Shown: positions 17,219-26,087 of the stretch, piece after piece
How the letters are laid out: every line of letters starts with the position of its first letter
Numbering within the stretch: the stretch's first letter is position 1
Origin: Arthrobacter humicola
Lineage (GTDB): Bacteria; Actinomycetota; Actinomycetes; Actinomycetales; Micrococcaceae
Assembly (NCBI RefSeq): GCF_022803015.1
Contig: NZ_JAFKON010000005.1
Location: 280,691 to 344,690 of the forward strand
Direction: 5' to 3'
Length of the DNA: 64,000 bases
Program-made: the position numbers and the translations under genes
Notes under the pieces: generated by a model
Told to the model about the DNA's origin: nothing
The model's database searches: none
What the model saw: only the letters and a program-made list of their open reading frames with translations

Positions 17219-18318
17219 CCAGCCTCGGCACGCCGATCCAGGGCGTCACCCTTTACAGCTTCACCCGGGCCGTCCACGCCCGGCAGTACGACCTCGATGG
17301 CCTGATCCGCAAAGTGGCGGCCGAAGGCTTCGGCCCGGGGCTCGAAGTCATCGGATTCTCCAGCCTGCGCGGCTTCCCGGACCGGATCGATGACAACTTC
17401 GTTGGCCAGTTCCGTGATCTTGTGGCCGAGGTTGACCTGGTCCCCACCTCCCTCGCAGTCAACGTTGACACCGGTATCCGCCGCGACCGGCTCATGAACC
17501 ATGACGAGCTTGTCGAATACATGCGCAAGCAGATCGACGTAGCCGCCAGGCTCGGCTTCCCGATCGCCCGGGTGCAGATATCGCTGACTCCGGACGCCAT
17601 GGAAAGCCTGCTGCCCGTGGCCGAGAAGTACGGCGTCACCCTGGCCCTCGAAGTCCACGCGGACCAGCACGGCGCCCACGAACGTGTCCTGGCCCTTCGC
17701 GACCGCTACGAGAAACTCGATTCCCCCTTGCTCGGCTTCACCGCGGACTGGGGTGCCACCGTTACCGGCTTTGCGCCCTCCCTGCTGGAGGCCTACCGCC
17801 GCCGTGGGGCTTCGGAGGCACTTCTCGGACAGGTGGTTGACCTGTGGAATGGGTTCTACGCCGACGGACCGCCAAACACGCAAAAGGTTCACGGTGAACG
17901 CTTCGGCGCCTTCATCGGCCTGGCGGCCCGCAACGGCCGGCCCGACCTTGGCATTGACTTCGCCATCAACGGAACAGGGCTTTTCGGTCCTGCACCGCTG
18001 GACACCTGGCTGGAGATCATGCCTTGGGTCCGCCACGTGCACGGCAAGTTCTTCGGCATCGACGAGACCGGCGAAGAGCCCTCGGTGCCGGTCCGGAGCC
18101 TTGTCCGGCAACTGGTTGAGAACGGCTACTCCGGCGCAATCTCCAGCGAATACGAAGGCTGGCACTGGAACAACTGGCAGGACCCGTTCGACATCATCCG
18201 CGGCGAGCAGGCCGTCCAGCGCTCAGCGGCCGCCAACGCCGGTTCGGCCATGATCACCGACGCTTCAGAAGCCCGCCGCATCCTCAACAGCCATCTCGCC
18301 CAGCCCGTCCGCGGCTGA
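17215..18318 (+). CDS. C-glycoside deglycosidase-like alpha subunit (TIM barrel)
   Basis: 367 residues from ATG 17215, which overlaps the beta gene by 4 bases; the frame upstream of it is a shadow. It is a xylose-isomerase-like barrel beginning GVTLYSFTRAVHARQYDLDG. The presumed metal ligands are the E of LALEVHADQ, D of FTADWGA, H of HVHGKFFGIDE and E of SSEYEGWHW. In the family, Mn-type metal activates the 3-keto C-glycoside so that a conserved His can drive elimination of the aglycone. The C-terminal 35 residues extend beyond other copies. Partner: the beta gene immediately upstream. Confidence 0.82.
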   Translation: MTSLGTPIQGVTLYSFTRAVHARQYDLDGLIRKVAAEGFGPGLEVIGFSSLRGFPDRIDDNFVGQFRDLVAEVDLVPTSLAVNVDTGIRRDRLMNHDELVEYMRKQIDVAARLGFPIARVQISLTPDAMESLLPVAEKYGVTLALEVHADQHGAHERVLALRDRYEKLDSPLLGFTADWGATVTGFAPSLLEAYRRRGASEALLGQVVDLWNGFYADGPPNTQKVHGERFGAFIGLAARNGRPDLGIDFAINGTGLFGPAPLDTWLEIMPWVRHVHGKFFGIDETGEEPSVPVRSLVRQLVENGYSGAISSEYEGWHWNNWQDPFDIIRGEQAVQRSAAANAGSAMITDASEARRILNSHLAQPVRG

Positions 18319-18338
18319 CAACGAAGGAACCAGAAATT

Positions 18339-19403
18339 ATGTCAGAAGGCATCGCAGGCTCGGGCATCGAGCTTGGCATCACCCTCTATTCGCTCACCTC
18401 CGAGTTCGCCGCCGGGCTCTACACCCCTGAGACGCTGATCAAAGCTGTTGCAGATGAAGGCCTCGGCCCGGGGGTTGAGTTCAACATCGCCCAGATGCTG
18501 CGCACCTACCCGGACGTCGACGACGACTTCGTCCGCCTGTGGCGCGACAGCATGGACCGCTACGGCCTGACCCCCAGCGCAGTGGGCACCAACCTGGACA
18601 TGGGCCGCCGCAAGGACCGGGACATGACACCCGATGAGGAGTACGACTTCTTCGCCGCGCAGCTGCACACGGCCAACAAGCTTGGTTTCCACCGCGTGGT
18701 GATCCGCTCCGCGGGCAAGGAATTGCTCCGCCGGCTGCTTCCCCTGGCCGAGAAGTACGACCAGAAGCTCGGCTACGAAATTCACGCGCCGCAGGGCCCG
18801 AACGATCCCAAGATCCTGCAGATCCGAGAAATGTACGAGGAACTGGGAAGCGACCGGCTCGGTTTCACCGCAGACTTCAGCTCGACGATGCACAGCCTTT
18901 CCCCGACCCTCTTCCGCACGTTGACGCAAATGGGGCTGCCCGAGGAGCACTTCGCCGTCATGCAGGAGATCTGGCGCAAACCGTCGCCCATGCATGAGCG
19001 CAACCAGGAGTTCGAGGACTACCTCAGTGCCAACAACTTTGATCCTGCCCGCCTGGGCCCGTTCACCCGGCTGGCATTCAACATGCATGGACTGGTTCCG
19101 CCGGAGGAGTGGCTGGATATCATGCCGCAGATCTTCCATGTCCACGCGAAGTTCTACGACATCGACGAACACGGCAATGAACCCGCGATGGACATTCCCC
19201 GCATTGTGCGCCAGTTCGTCAAGGGCGGCTACCAGGGCTACCTGTCCAGCGAGTGGGAGGGCCACGCGTTCGCCGACCTGGGCGAATCCGATCCGATCGA
19301 CCTCGTCAAGAAGCAGCACACGCTGATGCGGCATGCCATCGAAGAGGCCGTTGATCCAAATGCATCCGACTCCCACGCGACCCTGGTCGAGACTGTTAAG
19401 TAA
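18339..19403 (+). CDS. C-glycoside deglycosidase-like alpha subunit, second pair
   Basis: 354 residues, a TIM barrel beginning LGITLYSLTSEFAAG. It contains NLDMGRRKDRDMTPDEEYDF, YEIHAPQGPN, FTADFSSTMHS, HVHAKFYDIDEHG and SSEWEGHAF, so all four presumed metal ligands are kept. The closest relative in the window is the alpha half of the fusion at 8149-9627. Here the order is alpha then beta, the reverse of the fusion and of the pair at 16823. It starts 20 bases after the previous alpha gene; 8 bases separate it from its beta partner. Confidence 0.83.
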   Translation: MSEGIAGSGIELGITLYSLTSEFAAGLYTPETLIKAVADEGLGPGVEFNIAQMLRTYPDVDDDFVRLWRDSMDRYGLTPSAVGTNLDMGRRKDRDMTPDEEYDFFAAQLHTANKLGFHRVVIRSAGKELLRRLLPLAEKYDQKLGYEIHAPQGPNDPKILQIREMYEELGSDRLGFTADFSSTMHSLSPTLFRTLTQMGLPEEHFAVMQEIWRKPSPMHERNQEFEDYLSANNFDPARLGPFTRLAFNMHGLVPPEEWLDIMPQIFHVHAKFYDIDEHGNEPAMDIPRIVRQFVKGGYQGYLSSEWEGHAFADLGESDPIDLVKKQHTLMRHAIEEAVDPNASDSHATLVETVK

Positions 19404-19411
19404 GGAAAGCC

Positions 19412-19810
19412 ATGGCAACTCACAATTCCCTGTTCCAGGACACCGACGTCCGCAGGCACCCCGAGGGGATTGCCGTATCGGTGCAGCTGCCCTGGTACCG
19501 CAGCCTCTGGCTGTCCGCCGTTGACGACGTCGTTGCAACGGTCAACGGCGTGGAGATTCCCAAGGAGTCTCTCCGCTTCGAACTGCAGGACAAGTCCTAC
19601 TCCATAGCTGAACTCCCGGAGCAATGGGAAACCCTGTGGTTCGTCGCAGACAAGCCCGACGTGATCATCCCGCTGGACCGCGTCCCCGACGCCGGCGAGG
19701 AGATCGACGTCGAGGTCATCCTCACCCTGCGCCTGCTGTATATGCAGATTGCGCCGATGCGTTACGTGGGCAACCGCGTCGCGGTTGACCGGACGGTGGT
19801 GCTCGCATGA
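19412..19810 (+). CDS. C-glycoside deglycosidase-like beta subunit, second pair
   Basis: 132 residues with the clearest beta-subunit motif LPWYRSLWLSAVDDVVATVNG, then ESLRFELQDKSYSIAELPEQWETLWFV and LRLLYMQIAP. The same order of motifs appears in residues 1-140 of the fusion at 8149. GGAAAG precedes the ATG. The TGA stop overlaps the ATG of the Gfo/Idh gene, so the module is translationally coupled to sugar oxidation/reduction. Confidence 0.82.
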   Translation: MATHNSLFQDTDVRRHPEGIAVSVQLPWYRSLWLSAVDDVVATVNGVEIPKESLRFELQDKSYSIAELPEQWETLWFVADKPDVIIPLDRVPDAGEEIDVEVILTLRLLYMQIAPMRYVGNRVAVDRTVVLA

Positions 19811-21030
19811 AAACCCTGCGCGTGGCCATGATCGGTTATGGCTTCATGGGTGCTGCCCACTCCCAAGGCTGGCGGACGGCGCCGCGGGTATTCGACCTGC
19901 CTGCCGAGCCGGAAATGGCGGTTATTGTCGGCCGTAACGCTGAAGCGGTCGCCGCCGCTGCCAGCAAGTGGGGCTGGGCCGAGTCAGCAACAGACTGGCG
20001 GGACGTGATCGCCCGCGACGATATCGACGTCGTCGATATCGTCACCCCCGGCGACTCCCACGCCGAAATCGCGATCGCCGCGCTGGAGGCCGGGAAGCAC
20101 GTTTTGTGCGAAAAACCACTCGCCAACACGGTGGCGGAAGCCGAAGCGATGGCCGAAGCCGCCGAACGGGCGGCTGCCCGGGGCATCCAGGCAATGGTCG
20201 GTTTCACCTACCGCCGCGTTCCGGCTGTCACCTTCCTCCGCAACCTCATCGCCGAAGGCGCCGTCGGCACGATCAACCAGGTGCGTGCCTCGTACCGGCA
20301 GGACTGGCTGGTGGACCCGGAGATGCCGCTGGCCTGGCGCCTGCAGAAGGAACACGCCGGCTCGGGGGCCCTGGGGGACATCGGCGCCCACGCCATCGAC
20401 CTGGCCCAGTTCGTCACCGGCCTGAACCTGGAGAAGGTGTCCGGCGTTATCGACACCATCGTGAAGGAGCGGCCTCTTTTGAAGGGCTCCACTTCAGGCT
20501 CCGGACCTTCCGATACCGGGCTTTCCGGCGCTGCCGGTGTCGGCTCCGGCGTCGGCTCCGGCCAGGTGACGGTGGACGATATCGCCATCTTCACGGGCCG
20601 CTTCGAATCCGGCGCGCTGGCGTCGTTCGAGGCCACCCGGTTTGCCACCGGCCGGAAGAACGCGCTCCAGATTGAGGTTTCCGGGGACAAGGGCGCCCTG
20701 GCCTTCGACCTCGAGGACCTCAACAGCGTCCAGTTCTACGACCGCACGGCACCTGCGGACCGCCAGGGCTTCCGGAAGGTCCTGGTCACGGAAGCGGAGC
20801 ATCCCTACGTTTCGGCGTGGTGGCCGGCAGGCCACATGCTCGGTTACGAGCACGGGTTCTCCCACCAGGTCAAGGACCTCGTGGAGGGCATCGTGGGCGG
20901 CTCCGCCCCGCATTCGTCGTTCGCCGACGGGCTGAGGGTGCAGCGGGTGCTCGACGCTGTCGAGCGCAGTTCCGAAAATGATTCCGCCTGGACACGTGTC
21001 GCTGCCGGCGTTCCCGTGCCGGCCAGTTGA
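19807..21030 (+). CDS. Gfo/Idh/MocA-family oxidoreductase
   Basis: 407 residues. The Rossmann start [17 protein letters not shown], the [32 protein letters not shown] segment with the family's EKP motif, and the C-terminal beta-sheet domain identify an NAD(P)-dependent sugar dehydrogenase. In gut C-glycoside degraders the first step (3-oxidation) is done by a member of this family, so it may oxidise the sugar or reduce the released keto-sugar. A Gly/Ser-rich insertion (about residues 225-260) is unusual. Overlaps the beta gene by 4 bases. Confidence 0.9.
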   Translation: MKTLRVAMIGYGFMGAAHSQGWRTAPRVFDLPAEPEMAVIVGRNAEAVAAAASKWGWAESATDWRDVIARDDIDVVDIVTPGDSHAEIAIAALEAGKHVLCEKPLANTVAEAEAMAEAAERAAARGIQAMVGFTYRRVPAVTFLRNLIAEGAVGTINQVRASYRQDWLVDPEMPLAWRLQKEHAGSGALGDIGAHAIDLAQFVTGLNLEKVSGVIDTIVKERPLLKGSTSGSGPSDTGLSGAAGVGSGVGSGQVTVDDIAIFTGRFESGALASFEATRFATGRKNALQIEVSGDKGALAFDLEDLNSVQFYDRTAPADRQGFRKVLVTEAEHPYVSAWWPAGHMLGYEHGFSHQVKDLVEGIVGGSAPHSSFADGLRVQRVLDAVERSSENDSAWTRVAAGVPVPAS

Positions 21031-21043
21031 GGAGGGGAAGCAC

Positions 21044-22048
21044 GTGGCACGACCAATTACCTTGTTCACCGGCCAGTGGGCCGACCTGCCGTTCGAGGAG
21101 GTGGCCCGGCTCGCCGGCGAATGGGGCTACGACGGGCTGGAGATCGCCTGCTGGGGTGACCACCTGGACCCCTGGCGCTGGGACGACGACGCCTATGTGC
21201 AGGGCAAGCTGGACATTCTTGACCGCCACGGCCTCAAAGTGTGGACCATCTCCAACCACCTCAAGGGCCAGGCCGTCTGCGACGACCCGATCGACGAACG
21301 GCACCGCGGCATCCTGCCGGACGTCGTATGGGGCGACGGCGATCCTGAAGGGGTCCGCCGTCGTGCCGCCGAGGAACTGAAGAACACTGCACGGCTCGCC
21401 GCCAAGCTGGGGGTGAAAACAGTGACCGGCTTTACGGGATCGTCCATCTGGAAGTACGTGGCGATGTTCCCGCCCGCCTCCGAAAAGATGGTCGACGCCG
21501 GCTACCAGGACTTTGCCGACCGGTGGAACCCCATCCTCGATGTCTTTGACGAGGTGGGCGTCCGGTTCGCCCATGAGGTGCACCCATCAGAGATCGCCTA
21601 CGACTACTGGACAACGCAGCGCGCCCTCGAGGCGATCGGGCACCGCGAGGCCTTTGGCCTGAACTGGGACCCGAGCCACATGGTGTGGCAGGACATCGAC
21701 CCTGTGGGGTTCCTGTGGGACTTCAAGGACCGGATCTACCATGTGCACTGCAAGGACACGAAGAAGCGCCTGTCCAACGGGCGCAACGGCCGGCTCTCCT
21801 CCCATTTGCCCTGGGCTGATCCGCGCCGCGGCTGGGACTTCATCTCCACCGGCCACGGCGACGTGCCGTGGGAGGATGCGTTCCGGATGCTGAACGCCAT
21901 CGACTACCGCGGGCCGCTGTCCGTGGAGTGGGAGGACGCCGGAATGGACCGGCTGGATGGCGCCCCCGAGGCGCTGGCCTTCGTGCGCCGGCTCTCCGCC
22001 TATGAACCCTCCGCCGCAGCTTTCGACGCCGCATTCAGCACGAAGTAA
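21044..22048 (+). CDS. Sugar phosphate isomerase/epimerase-like TIM-barrel protein
   Basis: About 334 residues from GTG 21044, preceded by GAGGAGGGG; the in-frame ATG at 20978 lies inside the upstream gene. It begins [42 protein letters not shown]. Barrel ligands are seen at [36 protein letters not shown] and [11 protein letters not shown]. This group is often annotated as IolE/YcjR-like sugar isomerase; YcjR acts in 3-keto sugar metabolism, which would fit the locus. Last gene of the operon; a perfect hairpin follows. Confidence 0.88.
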   Translation: MARPITLFTGQWADLPFEEVARLAGEWGYDGLEIACWGDHLDPWRWDDDAYVQGKLDILDRHGLKVWTISNHLKGQAVCDDPIDERHRGILPDVVWGDGDPEGVRRRAAEELKNTARLAAKLGVKTVTGFTGSSIWKYVAMFPPASEKMVDAGYQDFADRWNPILDVFDEVGVRFAHEVHPSEIAYDYWTTQRALEAIGHREAFGLNWDPSHMVWQDIDPVGFLWDFKDRIYHVHCKDTKKRLSNGRNGRLSSHLPWADPRRGWDFISTGHGDVPWEDAFRMLNAIDYRGPLSVEWEDAGMDRLDGAPEALAFVRRLSAYEPSAAAFDAAFSTK

Positions 22049-22052
22049 TTCG

Positions 22053-22096
22053 CAAACAAGTGAGGCCGGCCCCGCGGGGCCGGCCTCACTTGTTTG
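22053..22096. terminator. Perfect 44-bp palindromic bidirectional terminator
   Basis: Bases 22053-22073 are exactly complementary to 22076-22096 around a central GC, with outer arms CAAACAAGTGAGG and CCTCACTTGTTTG. It starts 5 bases after the stop of the isomerase gene and lies 25 bases before the stop of the convergent alpha-like gene. The T-rich 3' arm (TTGTTTG) works on either strand, so it ends both transcripts. Confidence 0.88.
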
Positions 22097-22120
22097 TATG
22101 CCATTAGCTTCTGTATCCGG

Positions 22121-23164
22121 TCAGAGGGCAGCCCGGGCCGCTGGTGCCGGCTCCACCGCTGCCGACTCCACCGCTGCTGGCTCCGCGAGGGCTGCCCCCG
22201 CCAGGGCCAGGTGACTCCGCGTCATCTCCGTTGGGTCGTCCTGCAGCCACTCGTGGCCGCCCCATTCGCTGGTCAGCGTGCCCGTGAAGCCGGTCCCGCG
22301 CAGCAGGCTGCCAAGGTCATGCAGCGGCTGGGAAACCCGGCCGCCGTCGTCGTCCAGATCCCAGAACTTCAGATGGAAGGCGCCCACCAGGGGGAGGATG
22401 CCCTGCAGGTCTGCGGCGTCGCTGCGGCCGAAGCGGATGAGCAGGTTCATGAAGAGGGTGTGGATGCGCGGCGGAACCTTCCCTGCGCGGAGCAGGGCGA
22501 TGACGGCATCGAGGGTGGCGGGATCGCGCCAGTCATTCTCCAGGCGCGCCAGAAGATCGGAAGGAACGCCGCCCTGCCGCAACTCATGAAGGTAGGTGAC
22601 GGGAAGGGCCGGCATGAGCATGCTGATGTCGACGAGTACCCGCACGTGCTCGTCTGCCAGCCCGGCTATCGCATCCAGTGCTGGTGCCACAGAAGGGTTG
22701 TTTGGAGTCTGCTGCCCTTGGATTTCTTCGTACAGCACCAGATCGAGTTCATGCAGCAGCGGCTGCAGCAGCGTGAGCAGTTCCGTTCCCGCCTGTCCGA
22801 TCGGTAGCCGGATCCCGCGGGCACCCACTCGGCTGGCGGCGCTGAGCTGGGGGACCAGGAAGTCCAAGCGCTCCTGCAACGAGCGGCGGTCGGTTGGGGA
22901 CGTGAAGTCGTCGAGGCTGGCGCCAACGATGCTGACGCGGCCCCCTCTTGCCGCCAGCGAATCCCGCAGTTCGTCTACCTCGGCGTCCTGCGGAGCGGGG
23001 AAGGACCGCCACAGCAGCCCAGGTTCGAGCTCTATTGTCTTCGCCACGGAATCCGCGATGCCAATCACAACGTCAGTGGCTGTCCGCCGGGCTGCCGTGA
23101 TCTCCGGAATCCAGTTGAACGAGCTGGCGCAGAGGGTCCAGTTGTCAGGAAGTGCGGGGGCCAT
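22121..23164 (-). CDS. Divergent C-glycoside deglycosidase-like alpha protein
   Basis: 347 residues from the ATG at 23164, chosen because GGGAAGG precedes it; an in-frame ATG at 23179 has no such site. A TIM barrel with FNWIPEITAARRT, VLYEEIQGQQTPNNPS, VLVDISMLMPALP, AFHLKFWDLDDDG and TSEWGGHEW, so the metal ligands are present though the sequence is far from the other alphas. The C-terminus is an Ala/Val/Glu-rich tail of about 25 residues containing repeated AAVESAAVEPA. It faces a beta-type gene at 23224, together making a fifth, divergently transcribed module. Confidence 0.72.
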   Translation of the reverse strand: MAPALPDNWTLCASSFNWIPEITAARRTATDVVIGIADSVAKTIELEPGLLWRSFPAPQDAEVDELRDSLAARGGRVSIVGASLDDFTSPTDRRSLQERLDFLVPQLSAASRVGARGIRLPIGQAGTELLTLLQPLLHELDLVLYEEIQGQQTPNNPSVAPALDAIAGLADEHVRVLVDISMLMPALPVTYLHELRQGGVPSDLLARLENDWRDPATLDAVIALLRAGKVPPRIHTLFMNLLIRFGRSDAADLQGILPLVGAFHLKFWDLDDDGGRVSQPLHDLGSLLRGTGFTGTLTSEWGGHEWLQDDPTEMTRSHLALAGAALAEPAAVESAAVEPAPAARAAL

Positions 23165-23198
23165 GTGATGCCTTCCCATTTATGCTTGTTAATGACAA

Positions 23199-23216
23199 AC
23201 TTATGTCACTTTTAGG
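23199..23216 (+). promoter_or_regulatory. ACTTATGT-type element in divergent promoter
   Basis: ACTTATGTCACTTTTAGG matches 10771-10788 at 16 of 18 positions. It lies in the 59-base gap between the divergent alpha-like and beta-like genes, 8 bases before the beta start, and so could control one or both. Confidence 0.45.
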
Positions 23217-23223
23217 ATAAAGG

Positions 23224-23649
23224 ATGGAAGCCATGTTGCAAACCGCTTTGCGCGAAGATGCGCTGACGGCCACGCCGGAAGGCTTTGAACTCCGGCTCGG
23301 CCTGTCATGGATCCGCTCCATGCCCCTTTCCACCGTGGCTGAGCTCGCAGTTGAGGTCGACGGCATCCCGGTGGCACCAGGGGAGTTGACGGTGGTGCTG
23401 GGGGCCCGGCGCGTGCGTGCGGACGCATTGCAGGCGGAGCCCGGGTGGTGGTTCGTGCAGGACAGGGTGGTCCTGGCCGGCCGGCGCGAGCTTTCCCGCG
23501 GGGTGCACGCCATCGCCGTCGACTTCCAGCTGCTGGTGCCCTACCTTCAGGCGCGTCCCGGTTCTCCGCTGGTCCTGCCGTTCCATCTGGAGGCCCGGCT
23601 GGAGCTTGACCGGGAACCGGTGCCCAGCGTCTCCCGCGATGTGGCCTGA
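23224..23649 (+). CDS. C-glycoside deglycosidase-like beta protein (DUF6379), divergent pair
   Basis: 141 residues. Follows the beta pattern LSWIRSMPLSTVAELAVEVDGIPVAPGELTVVLG, then WWFVQDRVVL, RGVHAIAVDFQLLVPYLQ, although the first aromatic residue of WYRSL is Ile here. It is transcribed away from the alpha-like gene ending at 22121 and towards the ROK regulator. A start is possible at ATG 23224 or at the in-frame ATG at 23233. Function is inferred from the paired copies elsewhere in the locus. Confidence 0.75.
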   Translation: MEAMLQTALREDALTATPEGFELRLGLSWIRSMPLSTVAELAVEVDGIPVAPGELTVVLGARRVRADALQAEPGWWFVQDRVVLAGRRELSRGVHAIAVDFQLLVPYLQARPGSPLVLPFHLEARLELDREPVPSVSRDVA

Positions 23650-23678
23650 GCGGCTCTGCCCAGGCCGTGCAGTGGACC

Positions 23679-24941
23679 CTATGCGGGGACAGCGGCCCGT
23701 TCCGGTGAGGGCCTGCCGTCAGCAAACCAGCGCGGGAAGGTGACATCGAACAGCTGCTCGCGCGCCAGCTCAGCTCCTCCGCGCAGGGGTTCGCGCTCAT
23801 CGTTGACGGACAAGGTGATGGTGAGGTCGCGGGTGGCGAGCGGCAGGGACAGTTCGTAGACCCGCTGGCGCACTTCGGCCAGGAATACTTCGCCGGCCGA
23901 TCCCATGGCCCCGCCGATGACGATGATTCCGGGGTTGAACATGTTCACCAGGGCTGCAATGGTCTCACCCGCTACCCGGGCCGACTTTTGAATCAGTGTG
24001 ATGGCCAGCGGGTCCCCGGCCTGGGCCGCGAGGGTGATCTCCTCGAGGGTCAGTGTCCCCTTTTTTGCCAGCGGGGCCAGGGAGCTCCGGGTGCCTCCCT
24101 TGACAGCCTCTTCCGCGTCCCTGACCAGGGCCCAACCGCTGGCCACCGCTTCGAGACAGCCGATCTTGCCGCAGCGGCATTGGGCATGGGAGTCGGAAAC
24201 CCGGACATGGCCGATGTCGCCGGCCGCGCCGTTGGCACCGCGGTGGATCCTGCCCTGGGACAGCAGGCCGGCACCGATTCCCGAACCGATCTTGCAATAG
24301 ATGAGGTTCGCAAGGGATTCGCGACGCCGGGCGCGCTCACCAAGGGCCAGCAGGTTGACGTCGTTATCCACCCACACCGGTGCGTTGAAGCGGTCCTCGA
24401 AGGGCGTACGGACATCGAATCCATTCCACCCGGGCATGATCGGAGGTGCCACCGGTTGTCCCGTGGCGAAGTCAACCGGGCCGGGGAGGCCCACCACCAC
24501 ACCCCAGACGGGCACTTGGTGATCCTTTTTCAGCACGTCGTCAACGAGGGCCATCACGGCGTCAATGGTCTTCTCGGGGCCCTGGGCGATATCCCAGGTG
24601 CGGTGCGTGTGTGCCAGGATGTCGCCGTCAAGGGCAGTGACGCCAACCCTTATATGAGCGGCTCCGAGGGCACATATGACAATCCTTCCCTGCTCCGCGC
24701 GGAAGCGAAGGGTCCGGGGCGCGCGGCCACCGGAGGAGGCGCCGAATTCTCCATCCCCGAGAAAGCCGATCTCAATGGCCTGGTCCACACGCTGGCTGAC
24801 AACGCCCCTGCCCAGCCCGGTGACCTTGCCGATTTCAGGGCGCGTTGTTGCCTCGCCCGTTCGCACCAGGTTGACGATCCTCAGCAGGCTCGTCACTTCA
24901 TCCGTTTGTGCTCCAAAGCGGAGCGTGGACTCTGTCGTCAT
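23679..24941 (-). CDS. ROK-family transcriptional regulator
   Basis: 420 residues from the ATG at 24941; the frame runs on to 25145 but the protein pattern begins here (MTTESTLRFGAQTDEV). Residues about 12-75 form a winged helix (RPEIGKVTGLGRGVVSQRVDQAIEIGFL). The rest is a ROK sugar-sensing domain with the zinc motif CRCGKIGCLEA and GGAMGSAGE near the end, as in NagC/XylR-type regulators. It may sense the liberated sugar and repress the glycoside genes. No strong ribosome site is visible; a CTTATGTGT element lies upstream on its own strand. It is divergent from the Gfo/Idh gene at 25047. Confidence 0.9.
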   Translation of the reverse strand: MTTESTLRFGAQTDEVTSLLRIVNLVRTGEATTRPEIGKVTGLGRGVVSQRVDQAIEIGFLGDGEFGASSGGRAPRTLRFRAEQGRIVICALGAAHIRVGVTALDGDILAHTHRTWDIAQGPEKTIDAVMALVDDVLKKDHQVPVWGVVVGLPGPVDFATGQPVAPPIMPGWNGFDVRTPFEDRFNAPVWVDNDVNLLALGERARRRESLANLIYCKIGSGIGAGLLSQGRIHRGANGAAGDIGHVRVSDSHAQCRCGKIGCLEAVASGWALVRDAEEAVKGGTRSSLAPLAKKGTLTLEEITLAAQAGDPLAITLIQKSARVAGETIAALVNMFNPGIIVIGGAMGSAGEVFLAEVRQRVYELSLPLATRDLTITLSVNDEREPLRGGAELAREQLFDVTFPRWFADGRPSPERAAVPA

Positions 24942-24954
24942 GATCACAATTCTC

Positions 24955-25018
24955 ACACATAAGAGGGAACTAAGGTGGGGTTGAACGCGACTATAGCCGG
25001 ATATTTCCGTACTTATGA
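24955..25018. promoter_or_regulatory. Divergent promoter region with CTTATG elements
   Basis: On the minus strand CTTATGTGT spans 24963-24955, upstream of the ROK gene. On the plus strand ACTTATGAAT begins at 25011, upstream of the Gfo/Idh gene. Both resemble the elements at 10749, 10771 and 23199. Confidence 0.35.
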
Positions 25019-25046
25019 ATAATATGGACAAAAGAGGGAGGCGACG

Positions 25047-26087
25047 ATGCCTTGGAATATAGGAGTTCTTGGGGCCGGGCCGGGCGTCGCGGCCCTGCTT
25101 CTGCCGGTGCTGGGGCGCCTGGCGGAGCTGTTCAAGGTGGTGCACATTGCCGATGCGGGAAGTGGGCGCGCCCAGGGCCTGGCCGAAAGGCTTGGTGCCC
25201 GGTGGTCAGTGGGGGAGGCGGACCTGCTTGCGGACCCGGCAGTCCACCTGGTGGCCATCTGCAGCCCGCCCGCTGAACATGCCCGCCAAATCCTGGCGGC
25301 TGTAGCCGCGGGGAAGCCTGCCATCTTTTGCGAGAAGCCATTGGCCACCAGCAGGGAGGAAGCCGACGAAGTCATCTCTGCCTGCCGGCTCGCGGGAACG
25401 GTCCTTCTGGTGGGGACGAACCACCTGTTTGACGCCGCGTGGGGGCGGGCCAGGCATCATCTCGTTGCCCTCGCGGGCCGGGTGCAGGCGATCTCCGTGA
25501 CGCTGGCGCTTCCGCCGAATGACAGGTACCACCGGCTGGTCGCCGAGGGCGCCCCTTTCCAGGCCGCCCGGCGGGAACGCCTGGACCTCGACAGTCCCGC
25601 GGTTGCGGCCGGCGTTCTGCGGCAGCTGCTGACCGGTCTCGCGATCCATGATCTTCCGGCCGTGAGGGACATCGCGCCAGGCATCGACGAGGTTGTTTAC
25701 GCCAGGGTCGCCCCGCCAGTCGGCTACCTTGTGGGGTATCGGGCCGGCGGAATCCTGGTCCAGTTGGCGCTTACCATGCTTCCGGAAGGACCGGATGCCC
25801 TCTGGAGGATGAATATCGCCACCTCCCACGACCGCATCGAGGTGAATTTCCCGCCCGCCTTTGTCCATGCCGGAAGCGCGGCCACCCGAGTGCGAAGCGC
25901 GGACGGGCAGTGGACGGAGTACAGGCGGGATCCGGAAGACGGCTATATGGCGCAGTGGCGCCTGCTTGCCTCACTCCTTGAAGGCGGGGTCCCAGTCGAG
26001 TACGACGAACTGCTGGCTGACTCGCACTTTGCAATCGACCTGGTCGATGCTGCCGCAGCGAAGGTTCTTGAAGGGGTGCCGCAATGA
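25047..26087 (+). CDS. Gfo/Idh/MocA-family oxidoreductase
   Basis: 346 residues with the Rossmann start IGVLGAGPGVAALLLPVLG and the CEKPLATSREEAD motif. The second half is the usual alpha/beta domain for the sugar substrate. Compared with the copy at 19807 it is shorter and lacks the Gly/Ser insertion. GGGAGGCG precedes the start. It overlaps the next gene by 4 bases. The likely role is NAD(P)-dependent oxidation or reduction of a sugar intermediate of the glycoside pathway. Confidence 0.88.
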   Translation: MPWNIGVLGAGPGVAALLLPVLGRLAELFKVVHIADAGSGRAQGLAERLGARWSVGEADLLADPAVHLVAICSPPAEHARQILAAVAAGKPAIFCEKPLATSREEADEVISACRLAGTVLLVGTNHLFDAAWGRARHHLVALAGRVQAISVTLALPPNDRYHRLVAEGAPFQAARRERLDLDSPAVAAGVLRQLLTGLAIHDLPAVRDIAPGIDEVVYARVAPPVGYLVGYRAGGILVQLALTMLPEGPDALWRMNIATSHDRIEVNFPPAFVHAGSAATRVRSADGQWTEYRRDPEDGYMAQWRLLASLLEGGVPVEYDELLADSHFAIDLVDAAAAKVLEGVPQ

